64,000 nucleotides of DNA from Limonium bicolor (GCA_023374045.1 CM041779.1:297796167-297860166); one strand, 5' to 3'; shown: positions 21,795-33,192, numbered from the stretch's first letter. Numbers and translations: made by a program. The notes: a model not told the origin generated them from the letters alone.

Positions 21795-22330
21795 TATCCG
21801 TAGGAGTTACCATCTGGAGAGATGGTCGGCGACAACATTCAACTTTCCGCTCTCTTATCTTTGACTTCGATGTCAAACTCTTGAAGTAGAAGAATCCAGC
21901 GCATAAGCGAGGCTTGGCTGCTTCTTGTTTTGTAAATAAGTATTTGAGAGCGGAGTGGTCTATGCACGATGACTTTGCTTCCCACATAAGTATGATCTGA
22001 ACTTATCAAGGGAAAAAACTATAGCCAGAAGTTCTTTTTCGGTGGTCGTATAGTTTTTCTGGGTGTCGTTTAGTGTTCTGCTGGCATAAGCGATCACTCT
22101 CAAGATTTTCTCTTTTTCTGGCATAGAGCAGCCCCCACGGCGTAGTCGCTTGCATCACAATGATCTCAAACGGAAGAGACCAATCAGGTGGTATGACAAC
22201 AGGTGCTGACACCAATTTTTGTGTTATAGTTTGGAAAGCAGCTGAACACCTTTCATCAAAATGAAACGGGGCATCTTTCTGTAGCAGGTCGGTCAATGGT
22301 TTGCTGATTTTGAGAAGTCTTGTATAAACC
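21795..22330 (-). pseudogene. RNase H of element 3, frameshifted
   Basis: The part 22296-22006 shows LLQKDAPFHFDERCSAAFQT and LVSAPVVIPPDWSLPFEIIV, the connection into RNase H; the DASD-type start is shifted. Further blocks ([24 protein letters not shown]) appear in changing frames, and DHSALKYLFTKQEAAKPRL follows at about 21965-21905, with the conserved DH-ALKYL motif. It would remove RNA from the hybrid. It lies between RT and integrase as usual and is dead by frameshift. Confidence 0.82.
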
Positions 22331-22428
22331 GCCGATAAAATCCTGCATGCCCTAGAAACGCTCGTATGTCTTAACAGTAGTTGGTGCTGGTAACTTCTCG
22401 ATAACCTCTACCTTGGCTTTATCCACCT

Positions 22429-23279
22429 CTATTCCTTTTGCTGATATTTTATGTCCAAGGACGATCCCGTCCTTGACCATAAATGACATTTCTCCCAGTT
22501 TAAAACGAGATTCGTATCCTCACACCGTCTTAGGATCAAATCCAGTTGTGCCAAGCATTTGTCGAAACTAGAGCCATAGACTGAAAAGTCGTCCATAAAG
22601 ACTTCTATGCTCTGCTCGATGAAATCAGCAAATATTGCTTGCATACATCTCTGGAAGGTAGCAGGGGCATTGCACAGACCGAAAGGCATTCGTCTGTAAG
22701 CAAAGGTACCGTAAGGACAAGTGAAGGTTGTCTTGTCCTGGTCCTCTGGTGCAATTGGTATTTGGAAATACCCCGAGAACCCATCTAGAAAACAGTAGTA
22801 CTCTTGCCCTGCTAGTCGTTCCAACATCTGTGATCGATAAGGGGAGAGGAAGTGATCCTTCCTGGTCGCCAAGTTTAAGCGCCGTAGTCAATACACATGC
22901 GCCATCCTGTGATTTTTCTTTGAGGGATAGCCTCTCCCTTATCATTTAATAACAGCTTCGATGCCCCCTTCTTCGGGACAACTTGAACAGGGCTCACCCA
23001 TGGACTGTCAGAAATTGGATAAATGATGTTCGCGTCGAGGAGTTTCAGAACCTCCTTTCGAACTACCTCCTTGAGGTTAGGGTTTAGCCGGCGTTGAGGT
23101 TGCCTGATAGACTTGTAGTTTTCCTCCATATAGATATGGTGCGTGCAATAGGAGGGGTCAATTCCTTTGATATCAGCAATAGTCCACCCGATTGCTGTCT
23201 TGTGCTTCTTTAATACCTCAAGTAACCTTGTTTCCTCCCCGGAATCAGAGAAGAGGAAATAATGACAGGTAATGGTCAT
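22429..23279 (-). pseudogene. Reverse transcriptase of element 3, frameshifted
   Basis: The N-terminal part (23279-22875) has KHKTAIGWTIADIKGIDPSY, QPQRRLNPNLKEVVRKEVLK and SPWVSPVQVVPKKG, the Athila RT entry blocks. The C-terminal part (22872-22429) has YYCFLDGFSGYFQIPIAPED (catalytic Asp), YRRMPFGLCNAPATFQRCM and EVFMDDFSVYG, with the MDD active site. A frame change near 22875 separates them, and the usual PLPF block is shifted to LSPY. It is the clearest domain of the element and the best for phylogenetic placement. Confidence 0.93.
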
Positions 23280-24481
23280 TTTCAGCTAGGAAGGCATACT
23301 TGAGGTTAGAGGGTATTTCTTTAAGCTCGAGTTCAGGTGGTTGTTCCACTGATGGAATTGATTTTTGAGGTTTTCTGTCGAGTTCTTCGATTGGTGGCCG
23401 GTACGCTTGATAACCAGCTCTTCCTTTCTCTACGTACGCCAGCATGGCGTTAACTTCCGGATTCTCCACCTTTTCTTCTAGAGAAGTAAATAATACTCGC
23501 TCTAGCGGTTCAGTTTCAGATTCCAAGATGGAAGATGGGGAATACATGTCCTCATCTGTAGCAAAATCGCTTTCCTCCTCCTCATCATCTGTGAATCCCA
23601 CTGTCTTAGCATGAGGAGAAAAGTTTGAGCTTTTCTTCATCATTTTCTGCATGTCGAATTCAATCGTTTCATCCTCGTACCGAAGAGTGATTTTTCCCAT
23701 CATGGACGTCAATGATGGCTTTGGCGGTACTCAGGAACGGTCGACCTAGGATCAGGGGAACCTCGACATCGTCATCCATTTCGAGAATGACGAAGTCAGC
23801 TGGAAAGATAAAGCGAGACACTCCAACTACCAGATCTCGGACTATGCCCATGGGCTTGATTTCTGATCTGTCTGCTAGTTGGAGTTTGAAAGGAACCGGT
23901 TGCATTTCTCCTCCTTTTACTTTCAAGAAGGTGGCGTATGGCATGATATTAATGCTGGCTCCTAGGTCGCATAGACCACTTCCACAGTCCACTCCTCCTA
24001 TAAAACACGGGATCACGGGATTCCCCAGATCTGTTTGTTTTGGAGGGAGTGCTCGAAGAAGGGCCGCAGAGCATTCCTCCGTGAGGTGCACTGTTTCTTT
24101 CCCAGGTTCCTTCTTTTTCTTTGTCAAGAGATCCTTAAGAAATTTGGCGTAATTAGGCATCACTTGCAAAGCATCAAGTATAGGTATGTCGAGAGTCAGT
24201 TTCTTGAAAATGCTCAAGAATTTGGAGAACTGCTCATCTAGGTGTTTCTTTTTCATTCTGTTCGGAAATGGGAGTTCACTGTTTTTATGAGTGGAAGTTG
24301 GGATGTCGATGGTAACTCGAGATGGAGGTGGAGTTGCAGGAGTAGGAACTTGGATTTCTGAGGGAGGTGAAGCTGGTTTGGTAGTTTCTTCATCATTGAT
24401 ATAGGCCTCTTCATGATTTTCTTTTTCTTTTCCTTTTCTGGTGGCAAGTTCCCTTCCACTCCTTAAGGAAACTGCACACAT
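23245..24481 (-). pseudogene. Aspartic protease region of element 3
   Basis: A 270-residue frame (24481-23669) includes PIPCFIGGVDCGSGLCDLGA-like sequence with CDLGASINIMP: the D-L-G-A active site peculiar to Athila instead of D-S/T-G-A. It goes on with PMGIVRDLVVGVSRFIFPAD and VPLILGRPFLSTAKAIIDV, the LGRPFL block. A second frame (23712-23245) continues with an acidic spacer towards RT. The first frame is one of the longest open stretches in the window. The N-terminal third is charged and proline-rich, typical of the gag-protease linker. Confidence 0.85.
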
Positions 24482-26089
24482 GTTTGTTGATTGAAATGTG
24501 CTGTCGTCTATAAGGATTGAATTTGCTTGTTCTTTTGGATTGGGTTAGTCTGTGAAGGGAATTGACCAGGTGGTCTTTGTTGAGTGAGTAACTGTTGAAT
24601 CTGAGATTGCAAGGCTTTTGGTCTTTGCGCAGAGCTGCGACCTCTTCTTGCGTATCTCGGGATTTACCCATCATCGCCTTAAACATCTCTTGCATTTGAG
24701 ACATATCAGACTCAGGATTCGAAGGAGGTTGAGTCGGTCGACTCGATGAAGCTTCATTGCCATAAGGCTGTTGTTGATATTGCCTTTGGCCTCCTTGGAA
24801 ATTGGACTGAGGTCTGTTTTTGGGATGGTTGAAGGGTATGTGGGTTTTGGATATTTTCTGTGTTTGAGTAGCGAAGGTTGGATTGCATGTTACATTGCCA
24901 AGGTTGTCTGTATCCTGAATTGTTGGTGATGTAGTTTGCCTCCTCCGCTGCTTTTAATTCTTGTAGTTGGGGGCATTGTTCATAATCATGAGGCCCGCAA
25001 CATTGCGTACAAGAAATAGTTGGAGATGGTTGGGATAGAGGAGCATAGCCTGGAGGGGTAGTAGGTGATCGTGAAATCATCGACTTAGCTTGCTGGGGGT
25101 AGGAATTCATAGCCATCTGCTCAACCACTTTCTGCAGAGTGCTGACTTTTGTTGTCTGCTGAACATTGCTCTCCATGAGTTGCTCATGGCTTTTCATCAA
25201 TTGGTCGAACTTGTTATCACTCTCCCCAACATGATATAATCCTGGAGTACCGCTCCTTGATCCACCGGAGGCCCAGTCTCTGATTTCTTCACAGAGAGAC
25301 TCCATGCTGTTTATAAATTGTGCTCCTGGCTTTTTCAGAATATCGCGCCCCTAAGGAGGATAATACCATTGTTCTGCACGGACCGATCAAGCCTTTGTAG
25401 AACAATTGTGATACTTGTTCTTTCGTCAGACCATGGTGAGGACAAGTAAGTAGTAAACCTTTGAAACGATCCCAAGTTTCACAAATATTTTCCGACCCAG
25501 GTTGCTTGAAATTATAGATTTCAGCAATCATCTCCAATGTTCGGCTCGGGGGTAGGAATTTGTCGTAGAACTTGGTGGCCATGTCGTCCCATGTACCGAT
25601 GGTACTTGGTGTTAGGCTATGATACCACTTGCTCGCGTTTCCCGTCAGGCTGTGTGGGAATAATGACAATCTTGCATACTGGAGTACTGCGTCGGTCGCA
25701 GTAAGACTATTGGCATGTTGCAAGAATTTTGTAACATGTAACAGGGCTTCGTCCGGACTGGTGCCATCAAACATGCCCAACTCTTTCACACATCTGATTT
25801 GATGATATGGCTTCAGCTTCTGCCACTCATCGTATTCGGATGGGCTAAGGTGAGGAAGGATGATAGCAGGCTGTTGTCCTTGGTTAGACGGCCTGTTGAT
25901 ATTTCGAACTGTTGCTGGTGTAGATGCCATGTCAGTTTCCGGGTCAGATTTTATCACTGTGGTGGTAATGTATTGTTGAGTTCGTCTCTGCCTTAGGGAG
26001 CGCAGAAAGGTTCTCTCGATCTCTGGATTGTAACCAACCGTGTGATTATTAATATTTTCTGGGTAGCTGTGTGACCTGGTAAAAGGCAT
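24411..26089 (-). pseudogene. Gag of element 3, mostly readable, frameshifted
   Basis: The first frame (26089-25289, 266 residues) holds the retrotransposon gag domain: MFDGTSPDEALLHVTKFLQH, YARLSLFPHSLTGNASKWYH, TWDDMATKFYDKFLPPSRTL and TWDRFKGLLLTCPHHGLTKE. The second frame (25305-24754) contains CTQCCGPHDYEQC, a C-X2-C-X3-H-X4-C zinc knuckle as in Athila gag. A third (24704-24411) is Q-rich. Gag would assemble particles and bind RNA. The start at 26089 lies about 420 bases after the PBS, behind an A-rich leader. The frame changes near 25300 and 24750 break it. Confidence 0.88.
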
Positions 26090-26149
26090 TCACCACTCAA
26101 AACAGAGAAAAGAACTGGTTATGTGTTAGAAAAAATAAAATGTTAGGAA

Positions 26150-26360
26150 TTAGTTGACAGAAATTTTAAGTTAGTAGTTAGAGACAATGGGAAAGAAATA
26201 ACAAAAATTGAAATGACAATGGAAAGAAATAACAATGGAACGAAATGACAGAAATTTTAGTTAGTAGTTAGAGACAATGGAATATTAAAGGACAATGGAA
26301 ATTAAATATTAAAGGACAATGGAAATTAATGTTAAGGACAATGGAAATTAAATGACAATA
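26150..26360. repeat. Degenerate tandem repeat in the leader of element 3
   Basis: Around 26185-26345 the motif GACAATGGAAATTAAATATTAAAG and shortened forms recur about six times (GACAATGG, GGACAATGGAAATTAAA). It lies between PBS and gag, A-rich on the plus strand. Confidence 0.65.
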
Positions 26361-26510
26361 ATATAAAGAGTTAGTAATTAGATGTCAGAAGTCAGAGAAG
26401 TCCGATGTCCAAAGTTAGATGTCCAAAATTAGATTAACAACAAATAATATTAACAGATTATTAATTATAACAGGTGAATTAACCGGGGCTTAGGGACTAG
26501 ATTAAATCAA

Positions 26511-26529
26511 GTCCCCGGCAATGGCGCCA
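26511..26529 (-). other. Primer binding site, element 3 (tRNA-Asp type)
   Basis: The minus strand reads TGGCGCCATTGCCGGGGAC, one mismatch from the form in element 2, three bases inside the LTR. Confidence 0.88.
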
Positions 26530-26532
26530 TTT

Positions 26533-28158
26533 TGTAGAGTGGATTTATCGTGAGTGATTAGTACGTGTGTGTGTGAAATTGATAAAAGAAAGAAATTAAT
26601 ACTCAAAATATCCGTCGGGCTGCAAATAAAAACCCCGGTCGCAGTAGTATAGAAGACAGAAGCGGCCGGGGTCAAACCGTGGGACTTATAGCGAGATAAA
26701 ATAGTTCCTAAGCTTGTCACAAAAGGGGGAAGTTAATTGACTTGTTTTAGAGAAAATATTAAGCATTAGAAAACTGAGTGCAGATGAATTAAATGGAACT
26801 CCGGGTTTATGTTTTATAAACTGATTAATTATGCTATCTCTACCGGTTTATTTAATTTATTGTTTGGCAAAATTCCTGTTATTATCCTAAGGACTAAGTC
26901 ATATAGACCCTTAAGAATTCGTTTACCAGAAAATGCTCGGTCTAATCAAGGTTCGAGCAATACTATGTAAACGGACGTTAAATTCGAGGAATTATAATTG
27001 CATCTGAAAATACTAACCTATTAAATCATAATAAGCTTTCTCCAGATTTACGGCTTAATTAACCTGTCTATTTATCACCTGGTCTGATCAAAATAGACTT
27101 AGGAAATCATTTTAATAATTCATGTAATTTATTAAAATGGTGAGAGAAAACCTTTAAGCGTAACAAACTGTATTTATTTTAACCGGTAGAAATATTGATT
27201 ACATAACTAAACAAACTATAATTAAAACCCTGCCCGGAGCAAATCCTCCTTAGCCTGACATATTAACTGGTAATAAGTCAGACAGAGGTTGGACGTAATA
27301 ACAATACGAGATGCGATGGATGATGAATGGAGAAAATGAAGAGGAAGAAGAGTGGGAGCATACGTAGGATTTTTGTTACTGAAAAGAGAGATTTGAGTGT
27401 TGAGTTTGGGGTGGAACGTATATGAGCGTGAGTAGTTTGGATGAAAGTAGCAGTGGCTTTTTATAGAGAGAGAAGAAAGAAGATCGATTGCAGACAGAGG
27501 TGGAAGAGCATTGATTGCTCATTAATTGCAGGGGACAGAGCTGAGGAAAATAAGGTGTCGACGGGCGGTAGATGAAGTAGATGGATATGGCAGAAACAAG
27601 TCGACGGGCGAAGTCGACGCGAAGAAGAAAACTGGCGCGACTGATTTTAGTCGCGTCCGCCTCTGCGTCCGCCTTAATCCCGCGCGGACGTCTCTGTTGA
27701 CCTCCCTCCGTCCGCCCGGCCATTTCTACCGTCTGCCCGGCCGTCCGCCTAGTTCTCACGCGGACACAAATGTTTTCCGCGACAATGTGTGTGTCCGCCT
27801 AGCTTCATCGCTCACGTCCGCCTATGTACCTCAGTGACGTCCGCCTAAGTCCCATGCGGACGCTTGGGCGGTCACACATGTGGTCACGAGTTCTTGACTT
27901 ATTTTCTTCTACGAACTTTGACCGGCTTTAGATTCTTCGTTTGGACTCCGTTTTCTGAGTCGTTTGTGTCTGTGCGTTCGTCTCTTCATCTACTTTACTC
28001 CCAGCTTGGTTTTCCTCATTTTTAAACAATAAATTTGTGAGATAATAATAAAACATAAACTTAGAGGAAAACTAACCGAAGTGGAGAAATGAGCAAGAAA
28101 AGTGTTAATATTATATATGAAATACACCTATAAAACATGCTCATTTGGACACTTATCA
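26533..28158 (-). repeat. 5' LTR of element 3
   Basis: Minus-strand TATA box at about 27458-27466 (CTATAAAAAG) and GC-rich GTCCGCC/GCGGAC block at 27650-27875, 185-410 bp upstream of it. The end ACTTATCA abuts the TGTAT duplication. Confidence 0.93.
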
Positions 28159-28165
28159 TGTATAG

Positions 28166-28398
28166 CAATACAAAAGAAAGGAGGAGCTGGAAATTCTCAT
28201 AAAAAGTAGCACCGCACAGCTTGATGATATAAATCTAATGATTGCTCAATCATTACCTCCCATGGAACAGAATGGTTCTGAGGTAAAGAAGGAAGAGAGG
28301 GGGGAGGGTGATGGTGTTGAACAAGTTTGAATGGAAGTGGAAACAGATTTTAAAGGATTTACCTATGGGGATGAACAAGAAAGAGAAGACATTGGATG
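28166..28398 (+). pseudogene. Exon 4 (C-terminal) of the split gene and read-through tail
   Basis: After the restored acceptor the frame reads QYKRKEELEILIKSS and AQLDDINLMIAQSLPPMEQN, then an acidic/basic tail to TGA at 28328-28330. The same frame stays open past this stop for 22 codons (MEVETDFKGFTYGDEQERED) until element A begins at 28399, so the TGA may be a late mutation and the original C-terminus longer. No domain is recognised; the composition suggests a coiled-coil-like tail. Confidence 0.6.
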
Positions 28399-30580
28399 TG
28401 AAATACCCCAAACCATTATGGGTAATTAATTGTGTAATTATGATTTTCTAAGGTTAATTAAGTCCTTAAGAACATTGGTGAAGAAAGAGAAACCAAAAGA
28501 AGATAAGAAAACGCGCAAAACACGTAAAACGTGAAAACGTGTATTTAATTATATTAAGAGGTATATAACCTTAAATAGGGTTATAAATAAATTTTTATAC
28601 CCTAATTACACACTAAGAACATGTGGGAAAAGTTCCCGAAGAAAACGGATCCAAATAATGCGTTAAAACGCTAACGGAGTTTAAAGCGTGTTTTTCGAGA
28701 AAACCCGAAAACGTGACTTTAAACAGTTAAACGACCCCGTAAAAATTATAGTTGATTATATAACTATAATTAAACATTAATGGGAGCCTAAGAACCATGC
28801 AAATTAAAGAAACGAGAAAAATCCGGAAAACAGGCCCGAATGAGTGAATAGTGTAAAAACGGGAACTTATGGGGTGCAAATTGTAATAAGAGTAAAATAC
28901 CCCCCTTCATTGTAAATAAAAATCTGAAACTTCCTCCTTTGTATGTCCCCACCTTTTTGTTCTCCTCTCAGCCTTTTATTTGTTAGTAAAAAGACAAAAA
29001 ACACAAAGGTAAATAAAGTACAAAAGCTATTTTTGCTTTTTCTCTCTTCTATTCTCATTTCCCTCCTTCCCTCTTACGATTTTTCTGCCTCTCCCAGCAC
29101 TCCCCTTCTCCCCATTCTGTAATAATGGCGATTTTACAAACCCTCCACCACCTTGCTCTTCTCCTTCCATTTTAAGCTCTAAACAAAGTCAAAACCAAAA
29201 ATAAATACACCATAGTGTTCCCCTCATCTTGGAGCTTCTTTTGCACCTCTCAAAAGCTCCAAACTCCACACTTCACTTCCATGGCTGTAGCTCATTTTGA
29301 GGCAAAGAGCAGCTTTCCTTGATGCTAAACCATCTCCTTGTTGGTTAAGGTAAGAAAGTAACTCAAAATCCCTCTTTTCTAGCCCTTCCTTGCAAAAAAA
29401 AAATTCCAACGTGTGAACTCCCTTCTTTCACCCTTCCAGCCAGTTTCAAGCATTCAATAAGGGCTGGAGCTTACCTTGTTCCATTGCTAAGACATTTCAT
29501 TTGAAATGAGAAGGTAATTCCCTTACTTTGTGGTTTAAACCTTTCCTTGTAATCTAGAGTTAATCCTAGAAGTTAAGTATCCTTTTGATGCTTATTAGCT
29601 ATTGGTGGTTATTGGTTTAGTTGGTGGCAATGATAATGTCCATGACCAAAAATCAAGAGAAGAGAAGAAAGAGGAGTAAAAGAGAATCTATGGGCTTAAG
29701 GTAAGAAATCTACCTTAAGAACCATCTTATGTTTTTAAAAGTTTGGGTTGGGTAATTAATTAAATGAATCAAAAATTTTGTTGGAAATGTGTTTAGTGAA
29801 TATAAGAGGAAATTTGGTGATGATGTTTAATGTTTGGTGCTATGGTGAGTGGTATTTGGAATTAAGGGCTTTGGAGCCAATTGGTTATGTTTAGTGCATT
29901 ATGTGGCGTTGATGAGATTTGAATGATTCCTTGTGTGCTGGTAGGATCCTATGGATGTGGCTAGTTGAATTGGTTAGGAAGTGAGAAATGATGCTTTGGG
30001 CAATGCTAATATTGTGGGGAGGTTATGATAAAAATTCGGTAGAAATTATGATGATTTAGAGATGTCATGATAGAGGAATGACCAAGGGTTAACTAAGTGT
30101 TGTTGTTGTAAGAGGTTCAGTTGGGTTAGATAAGCAACCCTAGGATGTGGGTGTATGGCTTGGTTAAAGTGAGCAAAAAATCTGTAGCACCAAATGGGTG
30201 GAAAAGTCATGAATTTTGCTAAGTGATGAACTAGGGTGTTGGGCTGTGAAACAATGAGCGAAAATGGGTATTAGAAGTGCAAAAGACTAGGAATGAATGT
30301 GGTGTGTGGTTAAGTGGTAAAGGAGGAGGTTAAAATCTGTCATGGGAATGGTTTGAGGGTGCACTGATGTGCAAGTGTGCAGAGAATGGAAAATGAGGAA
30401 TTGAATTGTAGAATTAAGCGAATTGAGTGGTGAGTTTGATCAATGATTAGAGGAGGTTTTAAGTGTTTTTAAGGTGTTTAAATCATGTAGAAAAACAGTG
30501 AAAAGATTAAGGAATGATTAGGTATGAATTAGGGGTTGAAAAGAGGTAAAAAAACTGTCAATTTAAACACCTACAGACAT

Positions 30581-30760
30581 GGTCCGGGTTGTAAATAGGT
30601 ACACAAACCCGGACCACATCAAAAACGTGCCAGAGACACATCCCAGCATGTGGTCCGGGTTGTATCCCGGTACATAAACCCGGACTAAGGCAAAAAACTA
30701 CACAGAATGTTATTTCCAGAATTGGTCCGGGTTGTAACCGCGGACACAAACCCGAACCAG
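30581..30760. repeat. Three inverted-repeat modules in LTR of element A
   Basis: GGTCCGGGTT pairs with AACCCGGACC-like arms at 30581-30590/30606-30615, 30652-30661/30677-30686 and 30724-30733/30749-30758. The period is 71-72 bp and the spacer always 15 bases. Element B has an equivalent trio at the same LTR offset. Confidence 0.88.
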
Positions 30761-32501
30761 TCTAAAATGCAACAGAATGTGTTTTAAGTGTTTTGTGTAA
30801 TGATGGGGAATTGATTGGGGATGGTTTTAAATGAGATTAGGCCTTGTTTGATGACTTTAATGGCCATTGGAAGTATAAACAAGTGAGAGTGAAATGTGTA
30901 AGTTGTGAACTTAAGATCACATAAGTAAGTTAAGGATAACGGGACAACGGGGTTAAGTACGGGGTAATAGAAGTTTACATACCGTAGATTTTGTTGTTAA
31001 TAAAACATTTGGAATAATAATCCCAGTTGTTCGGAAACTACCCGGGGAGCGTGAAGTAACGCGTTGGAGTAAGTCCCCGAGAACACGGTAGAGTAAACCA
31101 TGGTGTATGGTATGGTTTTCTTGCAACCTGTGTCCTACCGGTTTACACCGACTTGTATGCCAAACTTGATTTTCTGAATGTTTGCCACCTTGCAAGATAA
31201 AACATGAAATGAGTTTACAGTAATCAATTATGTGGGTACTCTGTTTCGATACTGTTAACCTCGAACATGTGTTAAACTGTAGCTAATCCCTTAGGATCAC
31301 ATAAGAGATCGGTATTCAGAGATTTAAACATCCCGACCGACGGGAACGTTCTAACTACGGCTATCTGTGCGTTATTGTGTAATGTGGTTGTGTGCGATGG
31401 GTGTTGCCCTCTTTAGTATGTCGTTATTCAACGATTGTTGATTCATGTATGTCGAATGGTATGTTACCTCCCTTGTTGTTTGACTAAGTTTGTAACACCA
31501 TATGGTGTCATGATGTGATAAGTTCCATAAAGGGAACTTCTAACTAATATATATATATAATGGGGGGATCCGGGAGCCCGGTCGTGCACGGTGTTTGGGA
31601 GTTGATATCTATATTGATTTAAACTCCTCTCTGTTTTGGTTCTCTTTCCTCTTGGATTACAATCACCCACAAGTCTAATAAGAGACTTTCCTACCTTGAT
31701 TATATCCGGGCTAGGGGGATATGTGTATGGTGTGATCGGGCTATATTATGGCCGACACATCAAAGTAAAATAACTGTGTACGGTGTGTCGGACCTATATT
31801 TTATCCGACACATCTTAAGTAAAGTGTACGTTCTCTACGAAGAATGGTATTATGTTGTGTATACGTTTGACGAGATGTGTGTTGTTATGTTGTGTACGTT
31901 GATCATCGAAATCAACCCCATATGATATATGAAGTAGTTAGTTGTAACCCGATCAATTTGGTAAGTGTTGTCTAATAAAAAAATTAGTTCCATTAAGGTA
32001 GATTCCCTCAAGGGTCAAGGAACAAAATAAATTGGTCTAACAAGTGTTGATGTGTTAACCTTCTTGGTTGTATCTTATTGATTGGATATGTATGATTTAT
32101 AAGCATGATATGTGTTTATAGTATTTCTTGCATTCTCTTAATAAAATCAACTGCATGCTCACATGACAATAGTTGTGCATGGCCCCGTAGTATGCGGGCT
32201 GCACGATTACTATACCAGCAAAGGTGCTAAGCCCCTTTGGGGGCCCCCATTACATTCAGGTACAGCGGAGCCGGCGCCGTTCGAGAGTGGGACGGGGTGG
32301 CTATTTGTGCATGGTAGTTAATTAAGTTGCTTATGTATTTATAAGTATAGTAAGACCGAAACTGTTGTCGGCAATAGGTTGTAAATACTCGGTGCAGTTG
32401 TAATATAAAATGTATTTTTTCAGTTTAGAAAGGTTGGTAATGTTAAAGTGTGTAGTGCTCGGTAATCTAGTCCATGAGACAGGTACATTGTGTGAGTATT
32501 A

Positions 32502-32529
32502 GCCTTGTTAGCCACGTGGGGGTAACGGC
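32502..32529 (+). promoter_or_regulatory. Conserved hairpin near LTR end, element A
   Basis: GCC-TTGTTAGCCAC...GGGTAAC-GGC forms an imperfect stem about 90 bp before the LTR end. Counterparts with paired base changes lie at 41172-41201, 44036-44065 and 55417-55445. Confidence 0.7.
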
Positions 32530-32624
32530 GTGTGTAACACCGCCCCTTTGATTAGTATTATAGTGTATTTTCCACTGCAATTACTAGTTAAGTGTGGAGT
32601 TTACAGTTGGGGTGTTACAAAAAG

Positions 32625-32652
32625 TGGTATTAGAGCGATGCTTCGCTCTGAT
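32625..32652 (+). other. Primer binding site (initiator tRNA-Met type) within a hairpin, element A
   Basis: TGGTATTAGAGC matches the plant initiator-Met PBS TGGTATCAGAGC at 11 of 12 bases. It overlaps the 5' arm of ATTAGAGCGA-TGCT-TCGCTCTGAT (32629-32652), a 10-bp stem with a four-base loop. Confidence 0.85.
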
Positions 32653-33192
32653 GACTGGAAATACCGAGCTTAGGAAGTACCGAGTTAGGAATTAGAGACT
32701 TTGGTTTAAGGGTTGAGTGATAGCGTGAGAGATACGCTAGTTAGGAATTACCAGTGTTTACTGGATACCTACAACATCCTTCCCGCCCTCCACAACCCCC
32801 GTTTATAACTCAGGAAAGAACGCCAGAGAGACGGAAAGTCCTCTCATACTTGGGAATAACCCGATCTGGCTGTTGTAAAGTATTCTACAAGAACAAGAAC
32901 CAGTCATACAGAAGATTTCAAGGACTGGAATCCCGGAGACGGTTCCTGTTTTAACCAACATTAATTGAATTATAGCATAGAAATGAAGAGTCTTATTTAC
33001 AGGAGAATGAAATTTCCGACAACCTGGGCCGACATGCCTAACAGTCGAGGAAACCCATCCAACAAGAAAGAAAATCACTAACTGCGCCAAGAAGCGGGAA
33101 ATGGAGAAGAGTAACAAAAAAACTGAGACACATGTCTACCGGACCGCAGTTAGCAAATACCACCAACGATAAACTAAAGGACTGGCCGCAGT

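Larger units (their letters stand above)
17672..28158 (-). mobile_element. Element 3: Athila-type LTR retrotransposon with decayed gag-pol
   Basis: LTRs at 17672-19292 and 26533-28158 (both about 1.62 kb, TG[C/T]AGAGTGG...ACTTATCA) and perfect TGTAT duplications at 17667-17671 and 28159-28163 define a 10,487-bp element. The minus-strand order is PBS, gag, protease, RT, RNase H, integrase, long 3' non-coding region, PPT. All domains are recognisable but spread over all three frames. It sits two bases upstream of an exon, inside the 100-nt host intron. Confidence 0.94.
11064..28330 (+). pseudogene. Split host gene, N-terminal domain like plant transposon-associated (Ulp1-type) proteins
   Basis: Four coding pieces can be assembled on the plus strand: 11064-11673, 11759-11896 joined to 17514-17573, and 28166-28330. 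The N-terminal part (YRYGGTTQGIRTIVYKLKNN, then AIREAGFGSFL, LEITSKDVNRVYLLPNEG and RSIRYYNWCEHVL) resembles the domain found in many plant proteins associated with Ulp1-type and Mutator-like transposons; this is family resemblance from memory, not a search. The C-terminal exon is acidic and predicted helical. Two LTR retrotransposons now separate the pieces by 5.6 and 10.5 kb, and a 1-bp deletion near 11262 shifts the frame, so it is almost certainly non-functional. Confidence 0.6.
28399..32619 (+). repeat. 5' LTR of element A (4.2 kb)
   Basis: It begins TGAAATACCCC and ends GGTGTTACA. Inside are three AAG|GTAA donor-like sites (29350, 29514, 29701), a trio of inverted-repeat modules (30581-30760), a GC-rich segment with GTTCGAGAG and GGACGGGG around 32260-32300, and a hairpin at 32502-32529. 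No coding frame is supported. Confidence 0.82.
28399..33192 (+). mobile_element. Element A: LARD-like LTR element, truncated
   Basis: A 4.2-kb LTR (28399-32619; TGAAATACCCCAAACC...GGGGTGTTACA) is followed by a PBS and about 550 bp of interior without a reading frame, which aligns by eye to the start of element B's interior (41289 on). The interior stops at about 33192, where the duplicated block begins, and no second LTR follows. Long LTRs with a non-coding interior fit the LARD class (large retrotransposon derivatives). It lies just after the C-terminal exon of the split gene. Confidence 0.8.
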
